37,518 nucleotides of DNA, from contig NZ_MULI01000070.1 of assembly GCF_002939385.1 (NCBI RefSeq), positions 1-37,518 on the forward strand, in the 5' to 3' direction. This stretch comes from Streptomyces sp. MH60 (GTDB lineage Bacteria; Actinomycetota; Actinomycetes; Streptomycetales; Streptomycetaceae). The translations under genes were made by a program, and so were the position numbers. Below, one piece after another: positions 6,391-13,486 of this stretch (positions are counted from its first letter, which is position 1; every line of letters starts with the position of its first letter). The notes under the pieces were generated by a model that was not told the origin of the DNA, made no database searches, and saw only the letters and a list, made by a program, of their open reading frames with translations.

Positions 6391-7779
6391 TCAGCCCCGC
6401 AGCGCGTCCAACTGCTCCAGGAACCACCGCGCCGGGGGCAGCGCGGTGCCGGCGGCCGCGAGCCGCTTCGACCGCTCGGCCCGTTCCCCGGCGGGCAGGG
6501 AGAGCGCCTCGTGCAAGGCGTCCGCCGTCCCGACGACGTCGTACGGGTTCACCACCACCGCGTCCTCGCCCAGCTCCTCGTACGCTCCGGCCTCCCGCGA
6601 CAGCACCAGCGCGCACCCCGTGTCGGAGACGACCGGCACCTCCTTCGCGACCAGGTTCATCCCGTCCCGGACGGGGTTGACGAGCGCCACGTCGGCGAGC
6701 CGGTACGCCGCCAGCGACCGTGCGAAGTCGTCCTTCAGGTTCAGCACCACCGGCGTCCACCCCGGCGTGCCGAACTCCTCGTTCACCGCCTGAGCGACCC
6801 GCCGCACCTCGGCCGTGTAGTCCCGGTACACGGCGAGGTCCTGCCGCGAGGGGTAGGCGAACGCGACGTGCACGACCCGCTCGCGCCACTCGGGCCGGCC
6901 CGCCAGCAGTTCCCGGTAGGCCAGCAGCCCCCGCACGATGTTCTTGGACAGCTCGGTCCGGTCCACCCGCACGATCGTGCGGCGGCCCTCCCCGATCTCC
7001 TCGCGCAGGTCCGCCATCCGTTCCTCGACGTCGGCCTCGTGCGACCGCGCGCGCAGGAAGTCCCCGTCGGCGCCCAGCCCGTGCACGCCGATCTCCGTGC
7101 CGCCGAGCCCGCCCACCACGGCCTCGCAGCACGCGGTGAACGCGTCGGCCCAGCGCCGGGTGAGGAACCCGAGCCGGTCGGCGCCCAGCATCCCGCGCAG
7201 CACCTGCTCGGCGATGTCGTCGGGCAGCAGCCGGAAGTAGTCGACCGGGGCCCAGGGAGTGTGCGAGAAGTGGCCGATCCTGAGGTCGGGACGCAGCTCG
7301 CGCAGCATCCCCGGCACCAGTGTCAGGTGGTAGTCCTGCACGATCGCGACCGCGCCCTCGGCCGCCTCCTCGGCCAGCGCCTCGGCGAAGGCCCGGTTGT
7401 ACGCCTCGTAGGAGGCCCACTGCCGCCGGAACTCCGCGTCGAAGACCGGCTCCAGCGGTGTCTGGTACAGCATGTGGTGCACGAACCACAGCACCGAGTT
7501 GGCGATCCCGTTGTACGCGTCCGCGTGCACGTCGGCCGGCACGTCCAGCATCCGTACGCCGTCCTCGCCGACCCCGCGCCGCACCGCCTCGCGGTCGCCG
7601 TCGCCCAGCGCCGAGCACACCCACAGCGCACCGGCGTCGGGCCCGATGGCCGACAGCCCCGAGACGAGCCCGCCACCGCCCCGTTTGGCGTGCAGCGACC
7701 CGTCCTCCCGCACCTCGTACGAGACGGGCCCCCGGTTGGAGGCGACCAGCACCTGAGCAGCACCGAACCTTGAAGCCAT
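6391..7779 (-). CDS. otsA: Alpha,alpha-trehalose-phosphate synthase OtsA
   Basis: 462-residue GT20 glycosyltransferase that makes trehalose-6-P from UDP- or GDP-glucose and glucose-6-P in the cytosol. Visible marks: VLVASNRGPVSYEV near residue 10 (donor/acceptor loop, NRGP where E. coli has NRLP), KRGGGGLVSGL, VQDYHLTLVPGMLRELRP, IGHFSHTPW, and the C-terminal LVNPVRDGMNLVAKE donor-site block. The ATG at 7779 (MASRF) is preferred over an in-frame TTG three codons upstream. It is convergent with the repeat lipoprotein and in line with the upstream gpgS, 81 bp apart. With otsB it completes the OtsAB trehalose route. Confidence 0.96.
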   Translation of the reverse strand: MASRFGAAQVLVASNRGPVSYEVREDGSLHAKRGGGGLVSGLSAIGPDAGALWVCSALGDGDREAVRRGVGEDGVRMLDVPADVHADAYNGIANSVLWFVHHMLYQTPLEPVFDAEFRRQWASYEAYNRAFAEALAEEAAEGAVAIVQDYHLTLVPGMLRELRPDLRIGHFSHTPWAPVDYFRLLPDDIAEQVLRGMLGADRLGFLTRRWADAFTACCEAVVGGLGGTEIGVHGLGADGDFLRARSHEADVEERMADLREEIGEGRRTIVRVDRTELSKNIVRGLLAYRELLAGRPEWRERVVHVAFAYPSRQDLAVYRDYTAEVRRVAQAVNEEFGTPGWTPVVLNLKDDFARSLAAYRLADVALVNPVRDGMNLVAKEVPVVSDTGCALVLSREAGAYEELGEDAVVVNPYDVVGTADALHEALSLPAGERAERSKRLAAAGTALPPARWFLEQLDALRG

Positions 7780-7860
7780 ACGCCTCAACCTAGCCCGGCC
7801 CCTCCCGCCTCAAACGTCACCCCGTGCCACCCGGCGACGATTCGGTCACACCGCCGGCCG

Positions 7861-8805
7861 TCAGGCCACCCGCCGGGCCGCGTACTCCGCGATCTCCGTC
7901 ATCGGGGGCCGTTCCTCGGTGTCCACGGCGTAGGTGTGCGGCTCGAAGCCGTCGACGCCGCGTTCGAACTGGGTGAGGGCCGGGCGGACCAGGTGGCCGC
8001 GGGCCAGCCGGAGCTGGGCGGTGCGGTAGATCGCGGCGGCCATCCGGCCCAGCGCCCGCCCGTCCTGGTGGCGGTGGACGCGGACCCCCACGTCGACCTG
8101 CGCGAGCGCGTCCAGGCCCACCAGGTGCAGAGCGTCGACCAGCATGCCCAGCTCGACGCCGTAGCCGACCGGGAAGGGGAGCCGTTCCAGCAGGGAGCGG
8201 CGGGCCGCGTACTCGCCGCCGAGCGGCTGGACGAAACCGGCCAGCTGCGGCCAGTGCATGTTGAGCAGCGGGCGGGCCATCAGCTCCGTGACCCGGCCGC
8301 CCTGGCCGGGGGCGGCACCGAGCGGCCGGTCGTACATGGCCTTGACGAGGTGCACGTCCGGGTCGGTGAGCAGCGGGCCCACGATCCCGGAGACGAAGTC
8401 GGCGGAGAACTCGCGCAGGTCCGCGTCGACGAAGCAGACGATGTCACCGCCGGTGACCAGCAGCGAGCGCCACAGCACCTCGCCCTTGCCCGGCACGGCG
8501 GGGATACGGGGGAGGATCGCGTCGCGGTGCACGACGCGCGCGCCGGCCGCCGCGGCCACCTCCGCCGTACGGTCGCTCGACCCGGAGTCCACGACCACGA
8601 TCTCGTCGACGAGCGGGACCCGCTCCACCAGCTCCCGCCGGATCACCGAGACGATGTCGCCGACCGTGGCCTCCTCGTCCAGCGCGGGGAGCACCACGCT
8701 GACCGACTGCCCGGTGGCGTGCTTGGCGGACAGAAGGTGCTGGACGGGCCGGTCACCGGCCGACCAGGAGCGTGCGTCCAGCCAGCGCTCGACTTCTTCC
8801 AGCAC
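7861..8805 (-). CDS. gpgS: Glucosyl-3-phosphoglycerate synthase GpgS
   Basis: 314-residue GT-A fold glycosyltransferase of the GT81 type. Order of motifs: VSVVLPALDEEATVGDIV near residue 35, EIVVVDSGSSDRT near 68, AVPGKGEVLW near 103, the DxD metal/nucleotide site CFVDADLREF with Asp127 and Asp129, and the acceptor region MARPLLNMHWPQLAGFVQPLGGEYAARR. The family transfers glucose from an NDP-sugar to 3-phosphoglycerate, the first step to glucosylglycerate and, in mycobacteria, methylglucose lipopolysaccharide. The start is GTG at 8805 with AAGGAG about 10 bases upstream. It sits upstream of otsA on the same strand and divergent from the SAM riboswitch. The product's use in this organism is inferred, not shown. 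Confidence 0.92.
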   Translation of the reverse strand: MLEEVERWLDARSWSAGDRPVQHLLSAKHATGQSVSVVLPALDEEATVGDIVSVIRRELVERVPLVDEIVVVDSGSSDRTAEVAAAAGARVVHRDAILPRIPAVPGKGEVLWRSLLVTGGDIVCFVDADLREFSADFVSGIVGPLLTDPDVHLVKAMYDRPLGAAPGQGGRVTELMARPLLNMHWPQLAGFVQPLGGEYAARRSLLERLPFPVGYGVELGMLVDALHLVGLDALAQVDVGVRVHRHQDGRALGRMAAAIYRTAQLRLARGHLVRPALTQFERGVDGFEPHTYAVDTEERPPMTEIAEYAARRVA

Positions 8806-8872
8806 GTCCCGGGGCTCCTTTGTGATCCATCTCGCGGTACGGACGACTATCTCAACCGTCCTGGCCGTCGGT

Positions 8873-8878
8873 TACAGT
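8873..8878 (+). promoter_or_regulatory. Candidate -10 box for the SAM riboswitch transcript
   Basis: TACAGT, followed by a likely start around 8885, about 65 bases before the aptamer. No good -35 box is seen at 16-18 bp, so this is tentative. Confidence 0.35.
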
Positions 8879-8948
8879 CTTGAACAACGCGTGGGACCAC
8901 CGCATGCCGGGGTCGCCGCGCGTACCAGCGAAGAACAACTTCATACCG

Positions 8949-9092
8949 CTCATCCAGAGGGGCAGAGGGATACGGCCCGATGAAGCCCCGGCAACCCTCC
9001 AGCCGGCTCTTGTCACACAGACGTGGCGAGGCTCCCGGCTAGGGAAGGTGCCAAATCCGTCTCACGGCGAGATGCGTCGTGAGGAAGATGAG
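8949..9092 (+). promoter_or_regulatory. SAM-I (S-box) riboswitch
   Basis: The class hallmarks are present in order: CAGAGGGGCAGAGGGA (8955-8970), GAAGCCCCGGCAACC (8982-8996) and AGGGAAGGTGCCAAATCC (9041-9058). P1 pairs CTCATC (8949-8954) with GATGAG (9087-9092). P4 pairs CTCACG (9061-9066) with CGTGAG (9078-9083). The P1 3' arm overlaps the purine-rich AGGAG (9091-9095) ahead of the downstream start. SAM binding should therefore stabilise P1 and hide the ribosome site, a translational OFF switch rather than a terminator, since no separate terminator hairpin with U-run follows. It controls the PLP enzyme and its coupled sulfur carrier. Confidence 0.95.
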
Positions 9093-9111
9093 GAGAAAGG
9101 GCCTCGCCTCC

Positions 9112-10404
9112 ATGGCTGTGCAGACTGCCGAATCCCCCACGAACTCCACGAGCCCCGCGGTCGACCTCGGCCCCGCCGCAGCCCTGAGCTGCCGGGAGTG
9201 CGGCCACCAGGTCCCGCTCGGACCGGTCTTCGCCTGCGAGGAGTGTTTCGGCCCCCTCGAGATCGCCTACGACTTCTCCGCCTACGACACCGAAGAGCTG
9301 CGGGGGCGGATCGAGGCGGGCCCCGCGAACATCTGGCGCTACGCCCCCCTGCTGCCCGTCCCGGCCGACGTCGCCACCAAGCCGAACATCAACCCGGGCT
9401 GGACCAAGCTCGTCAAGGCCGACAACCTCGCCCGCGAGCTGGGCGTCACCGGCGGGCTGTACGTCAAGGACGACTCCGGCAACCCGACGCACTCCTTCAA
9501 GGACCGCGTCGTCGCCCAGGCCATCGAGGCCGCCCGCGCCTTCGGCTTCACCACGCTCTCCTGCTCCTCCACCGGCAACCTCGCCGGTGCCGTCGGCGCC
9601 GCCGCCGCGCGGGCCGGTTTCCGCTCCTGCGTGTTCATCCCGCACGACCTGGAGCAGGGCAAGGTCGTCATGGCCGCCGTCTACGGCGGTGAGCTGGTCG
9701 GCATCGAGGGCAACTACGACGACGTGAACCGCTTCTGCTCCGAGCTGATCGGCGACCCGGCCGGCGAGGGCTGGGGCTTCGTCAACGTCAACCTGCGGCC
9801 GTACTACGCCGAGGGTTCCAAGACCCTCGCGTACGAGATCTGCGAGCAGCTCGGCTGGCGGCTGCCCGACCAGATCGTGGTGCCGATCGCGTCCGGCTCC
9901 CAGCTGACGAAGATCGACAAGGGGCTGAAGGAGCTGATCGGGCTCGGCCTGGTCGAGGACAGGCCGTACAAGATCTTCGGCGCGCAGGCCGAGGGCTGCT
10001 CGCCGGTCTCCGCCGCGTACAAGGCCGGGCACGACGTGGTCCGCCCGCAGAAGCCGAACACCATCGCCAAGTCGCTGGCCATCGGGAACCCGGCCGACGG
10101 CCCCTACGTCCTCGACATCGCCCGCCGCACCGGCGGCGCCGTGGAGGACGTGACCGACGAGCAGGTCGTGGACGCCATCAAGCTGCTCGCCCGTACCGAG
10201 GGCATCTTCGCGGAGACCGCGGGCGGTGTGACGGTCGGCGTGACGAAGAAGCTGATCGAGGACGGCCTCCTGGACCCGTCGCTCACCACGGTCGTCCTGA
10301 ACACCGGCGACGGCCTGAAGACCCTCGACGCGGTGGCCGGCACCGGCGTCACCGCCACGATCCGTCCCAACCTGGACTCCTTCCGAGAGGCTGGCCTCGC
10401 ATGA
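9112..10404 (+). CDS. metM: Threonine-synthase-like PLP enzyme, probable sulfur-carrier-dependent homocysteine synthase (MetM type)
   Basis: 430-residue fold-type II PLP enzyme that automatic pipelines would call threonine synthase (thrC). An N-terminal zinc-ribbon-like knuckle (CRECG...CEECF, Cys 27, 30, 42, 45) precedes the catalytic domain, where DSGNPTHSFKDR carries the PLP lysine, Lys130. Threonine synthases act on O-phosphohomoserine. Two features argue for sulfur use instead: a SAM-I riboswitch directly upstream, and a translationally coupled ThiS/MoaD-like protein ending in Gly-Gly. I recall a report of a Streptomyces pair named MetM/MetO that makes homocysteine from O-phosphohomoserine with a thiocarboxylated carrier; this locus fits it. 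The start is ATG 9112; in-frame GTG 9079 and ATG 9088 lie inside the riboswitch. Pure threonine synthase remains possible. Confidence 0.85.
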   Translation: MAVQTAESPTNSTSPAVDLGPAAALSCRECGHQVPLGPVFACEECFGPLEIAYDFSAYDTEELRGRIEAGPANIWRYAPLLPVPADVATKPNINPGWTKLVKADNLARELGVTGGLYVKDDSGNPTHSFKDRVVAQAIEAARAFGFTTLSCSSTGNLAGAVGAAAARAGFRSCVFIPHDLEQGKVVMAAVYGGELVGIEGNYDDVNRFCSELIGDPAGEGWGFVNVNLRPYYAEGSKTLAYEICEQLGWRLPDQIVVPIASGSQLTKIDKGLKELIGLGLVEDRPYKIFGAQAEGCSPVSAAYKAGHDVVRPQKPNTIAKSLAIGNPADGPYVLDIARRTGGAVEDVTDEQVVDAIKLLARTEGIFAETAGGVTVGVTKKLIEDGLLDPSLTTVVLNTGDGLKTLDAVAGTGVTATIRPNLDSFREAGLA

Positions 10405-10676
10405 GCGTGACCGTTCGTATCCCGACCATCCTGCGTACCTACACCGGCGGCAAGGCCGAGGTGAGTGCCGACGGCGCCAACCTCGGGGAGATCATCTCCG
10501 ACCTGGAGAAGAACCACACCGGCATCGCCGCCCGCGTGCTGGACGACCAGGGCAAGCTGCGCCGCTTCGTCAACGTCTACGTCAACGACGACGACGTCCG
10601 TTTCGAGCAGGGCCTGGAGACCGCGACGCCGGACGGCGCGGGCGTCTCGATCATCCCGGCGGTCGCCGGCGGCTGA
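10401..10676 (+). CDS. metO: MoaD/ThiS-like sulfur carrier protein (MetO type)
   Basis: 91-residue beta-grasp protein starting MSVTVRIPTILRTYTGG and ending PAVAGG. The C-terminal Gly-Gly is the site that is adenylated by an E1/MoeB-like enzyme and turned into a thiocarboxylate, so the protein can donate sulfide. It overlaps the preceding gene by four bases (ATGA), giving translational coupling under the SAM riboswitch. Molybdopterin, thiamine or CysO-type cysteine roles are possible for this family. The neighbour is not a cysteine synthase and no Mec-like peptidase is adjacent, so homocysteine synthesis with the upstream PLP enzyme is the best reading. The activating enzyme is not in this window. 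Confidence 0.88.
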   Translation: MSVTVRIPTILRTYTGGKAEVSADGANLGEIISDLEKNHTGIAARVLDDQGKLRRFVNVYVNDDDVRFEQGLETATPDGAGVSIIPAVAGG

Positions 10677-10705
10677 AGCGGACGCAGATACACCTTGTAG
10701 TGCGT

Positions 10706-10740
10706 ATTGCCCTCTCCGTAAGAGAAACGGAGGGGGCAAT
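10706..10740 (+). terminator. Strong hairpin after metO
   Basis: A 14-bp stem (10706-10719 with 10727-10740, one T-G wobble) has a 7-base loop and starts 30 bases after the stop codon. Clear end of the riboswitch operon. Confidence 0.85.
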
Positions 10741-11095
10741 TCCATGTGATTGAGCGCGGTAGAGTTGGGGAACGCGCTCCCGATCAGCACAACGGGAACC
10801 GTTAATTCCTGCCGCCCGCCCGACAAGAAGCAGCCAAAGTGCGAGCGTATTCTGCGGCTTTTGTTCCCTTTGCGTGACCCGACTTGACCCGAATTCAGGC
10901 GAATTCTCGCCACATTCCGGACCGGGCGCGTCCAGATTTCTCGTCCGATTGACCTGTTGCAGACGGCAGTTGGACAGATACATTCAGCCGCGGTCGACGC
11001 GTTCCGGCGCACGCCCCCAGTCGTGAGGGGGCGAGGTCTGACCCGGGTTCGCGAAGTGCGGATCTGTGCAAGGGCCAGTAATAGGGGAGTTAGGC
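10741..11095 (+). other. 355-bp non-coding region and probable long leader of the cold-shock gene
   Basis: Noticeably less GC-rich than its surroundings and without a plausible gene. It holds two GAATTC blocks 10 bp apart (10891, 10901) and TTGACC boxes at 10884-10889 and 10949-10954 that could be -35 elements, but neither has a convincing -10. The ribosome site AGGGGAG lies 7 bases before the cold-shock ATG. Cold-shock mRNAs in other bacteria often carry long structured leaders, so part of this may be transcribed. Confidence 0.4.
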
Positions 11096-11299
11096 ATGGC
11101 TCAGGGCACCGTCAAGTGGTTCAACGCGGAGAAGGGGTACGGCTTCATCGCGGTCGACGGTGGTGCGGATGTTTTCGTCCACTACAGCGCGATTCAGATG
11201 GACGGCTACCGCACCCTCGAAGAAGGCCAGCGGGTCGAGTTCGAGATCTCGCAGGGTCAGAAGGGCCCGCAGGCCGACATGGTTCGCCTCAGCGCCTGA
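11096..11299 (+). CDS. Cold-shock protein, CspA family
   Basis: 67-residue single OB-fold protein, MAQGTVKWFNAEKGYGFIAVDGGADVF at its start. RNP1 (KGYGFI, residues 13-18) and RNP2 (DVFVHYSAI) are intact, so it should bind single-stranded RNA/DNA as an RNA chaperone. Length is typical. It is expressed alone: a terminator precedes it and a 17-bp hairpin follows. In Streptomyces such proteins (ScoF type, SC7.0) are often abundant at normal temperature, so cold induction should not be assumed. Confidence 0.95.
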   Translation: MAQGTVKWFNAEKGYGFIAVDGGADVFVHYSAIQMDGYRTLEEGQRVEFEISQGQKGPQADMVRLSA

Positions 11300-11331
11300 G
11301 ACGCGCGGCCACCGCAGCACCCGGTCTTCAT

Positions 11332-11368
11332 CCGAAGGGCCCGTACCCACTGGGTACGGGCCCTTCGG
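11332..11368 (+). terminator. Near-perfect 17-bp terminator hairpin after cold-shock gene
   Basis: Bases 11332-11348 and 11352-11368 are perfectly complementary around a 3-base loop (ACT). It begins 33 bases after the stop codon. Confidence 0.9.
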
Positions 11369-11436
11369 CCTGCCCGGACGCCCGCCGGACCCGTGTTCGC
11401 GGGTGGCTGACGGCCGCGCCCGATCCCCGAGAGGCG

Positions 11437-11499
11437 CTTGCACTCGACCATGCCGAGTGCTAATCATTGGCGTTAGCACTCTGAAGGTGAGAGTGACAA
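11437..11499 (+). promoter_or_regulatory. Tandem CIRCE elements (HrcA operators) for groEL2, overlapping the promoter
   Basis: CIRCE consensus is TTAGCACTC-N9-GAGTGCTAA. Copy 1 (11437-11463) has left arm CTTGCACTC and a perfect right arm. Copy 2 (11473-11499) has a perfect left arm and right arm GAGTGACAA. The gap between copies (11464-11472) is also exactly 9 bp. Four half-sites thus occur at a strict 18-bp period. A promoter is suggested by TTGCAC (11438-11443), 17 bp, TAATCA (11461-11466), lying within copy 1, so HrcA binding would block RNA polymerase. Confidence 0.92.
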
Positions 11500-11625
11500 C
11501 GAAGGACCGGGTCGGTGAGGCCCGCAGGCCGGGTGGGGAAGGAACCACACGGCAGGCGAGCCGTCCGTCGCGGGCGCGGGCGCGGTCCGAAGGAATCACC
11601 CCCAGTCCTGGAGGGACCACTTCAC

Positions 11626-13251
11626 ATGGCCAAGATCATCGCGTTCGACGAGGAGGCACGGCGCGGCCTCGAGCGCGGCATGAACCAGCTCGCGGACGCC
11701 GTCAAGGTGACGCTCGGCCCCAAGGGCCGCAACGTCGTCCTCGAGAAGAAGTGGGGCGCCCCCACGATCACCAACGATGGTGTCTCCATCGCCAAGGAGA
11801 TCGAGCTCGAGGACCCGTACGAGAAGATCGGCGCCGAGCTGGTCAAGGAAGTCGCCAAGAAGACGGACGACGTCGCCGGTGACGGTACGACCACCGCGAC
11901 CGTTCTCGCCCAGGCCCTGGTCAAGGAAGGCCTGCGCAACGTCGCGGCCGGCGCCAACCCGATGGCCCTGAAGCGCGGCATCGAGAAGGCCGTCGAGGCC
12001 GTCTCCGCCGCGCTGCTGGAGCAGGCCAAGGACGTCGAGACCAAGGAGCAGATCGCTTCCACGGCCTCCATCTCCGCCGCCGACACCCAGATCGGCGAGC
12101 TGATCGCCGAGGCCATGGACAAGGTCGGCAAGGAAGGCGTCATCACCGTCGAGGAGTCCCAGACCTTCGGTCTGGAGCTGGAGCTCACCGAGGGTATGCG
12201 CTTCGACAAGGGCTACATCTCGGCGTACTTCGCCACCGACATGGAGCGTATGGAGGCGTCGCTCGACGACCCGTACATCCTGATCGCCAACTCCAAGATC
12301 GGCAACGTCAAGGACCTGCTGCCGCTCCTGGAGAAGGTCATGCAGTCGGGCAAGCCGCTGCTGATCATCGCCGAGGACGTCGAGGGCGAGGCCCTGTCGA
12401 CCCTGGTCGTCAACAAGATCCGCGGCACCTTCAAGTCCGTCGCCGTCAAGGCCCCGGGCTTCGGCGACCGCCGCAAGGCCATGCTCGGCGACATCGCCAT
12501 CCTCACGGGCGGCGAGGTCATCTCCGAGGAGGTCGGCCTCAAGCTCGAGAACGCCACGCTGGACCTGCTGGGCAGCGCGCGCAAGGTCGTCATCACCAAG
12601 GACGAGACCACGATCGTGGACGGCGCCGGCTCGGCCGACCAGGTCCAGGGCCGCGTCAACCAGATCCGCGCCGAGATCGAGAACAGCGACTCGGACTACG
12701 ACCGCGAGAAGCTCCAGGAGCGCCTGGCGAAGCTGGCCGGCGGCGTGGCCGTCATCAAGGCCGGTGCCGCCACCGAGGTCGAGCTCAAGGAGCGCAAGCA
12801 CCGCATCGAGGACGCCGTTCGCAACGCGAAGGCGGCCGTCGAGGAGGGCATCGTCGCCGGTGGTGGCGTGGCCCTGCTCCAGGCCTCCCAGGTCTTCGAG
12901 AAGCTCGAGCTGACGGGTGACGAGGCGACCGGCGCCAACGCCGTGAAGCTCGCCCTGGAGGCCCCGCTCAAGCAGATCGCCGTCAACGGTGGTCTCGAGG
13001 GCGGCGTCGTCGTGGAGAAGGTCCGCAACCTGACCGTCGGCCACGGCCTGAACGCCGCGACCGGTGAGTACGTCGACATGATCGCCGAGGGCATCATCGA
13101 CCCGGCGAAGGTGACCCGCTCTGCCCTGCAGAACGCCGCCTCCATCGCCGCGCTGTTCCTCACCACCGAGGCCGTCATCGCCGACAAGCCCGAGAAGGCC
13201 GCTGCGGGCGGTGCCCCGGGTGGCATGCCGGGCGGTGACATGGACTTCTGA
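11626..13251 (+). CDS. groEL2: Chaperonin GroEL (GroEL2, without adjacent groES)
   Basis: 541-residue 60-kDa chaperonin subunit that folds proteins in an ATP-driven ring. Hallmarks: VTLGPKGRNVVLEKKWGAPTITNDGV (residues 24-49), the ATP-site block DDVAGDGTTTATVLAQALV, and the Gly/Met-rich C-terminal tail GGAPGGMPGGDMDF, as in the second, mostly essential-type GroEL of actinobacteria. No groES lies next to it, the normal arrangement for groEL2. The ATG (MAKIIAFDEEARRGLERGMN) is chosen from conservation; GGAGGG lies about 11 bases upstream. Two CIRCE operators 127 bp or more upstream show HrcA-controlled heat induction, leaving a leader of roughly 150 bases. Confidence 0.98.
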   Translation: MAKIIAFDEEARRGLERGMNQLADAVKVTLGPKGRNVVLEKKWGAPTITNDGVSIAKEIELEDPYEKIGAELVKEVAKKTDDVAGDGTTTATVLAQALVKEGLRNVAAGANPMALKRGIEKAVEAVSAALLEQAKDVETKEQIASTASISAADTQIGELIAEAMDKVGKEGVITVEESQTFGLELELTEGMRFDKGYISAYFATDMERMEASLDDPYILIANSKIGNVKDLLPLLEKVMQSGKPLLIIAEDVEGEALSTLVVNKIRGTFKSVAVKAPGFGDRRKAMLGDIAILTGGEVISEEVGLKLENATLDLLGSARKVVITKDETTIVDGAGSADQVQGRVNQIRAEIENSDSDYDREKLQERLAKLAGGVAVIKAGAATEVELKERKHRIEDAVRNAKAAVEEGIVAGGGVALLQASQVFEKLELTGDEATGANAVKLALEAPLKQIAVNGGLEGGVVVEKVRNLTVGHGLNAATGEYVDMIAEGIIDPAKVTRSALQNAASIAALFLTTEAVIADKPEKAAAGGAPGGMPGGDMDF

Positions 13252-13287
13252 TCGACCGGTTCCGGTTGATCGACCGTCCAGCACGGA

Positions 13288-13327
13288 CCGAGGGCGGCAC
13301 TCCCCGAGAGGGGGGTGCCGCCCTCGG
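13288..13327 (+). terminator. 18-bp terminator hairpin after groEL2
   Basis: Bases 13288-13305 pair with 13310-13327 (one T-G pair) around a GAGA tetraloop, 37 bases after the stop codon. Confidence 0.9.
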
Positions 13328-13486
13328 GCGTGTCCGGCCTCCCGCACTCACCCTCGCCCCTTCCGCTATGGCCCGGGTCACATCGGGACGCCGGGCGGAA
13401 TGGTCCGGCGGGGTGGGTCGGTTCCCGTTGGAGTGCGATGCATGCGCGCGCACATACTGACCGGTACCCACCTCAGGAGCCCCCAC

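Noticed and set aside
10741..11095. A small gene upstream of the cold-shock gene, e.g. plus-strand frame 10957-11463
   Set aside because: It runs through the cold-shock gene in another frame and lacks a ribosome site and a plausible composition.
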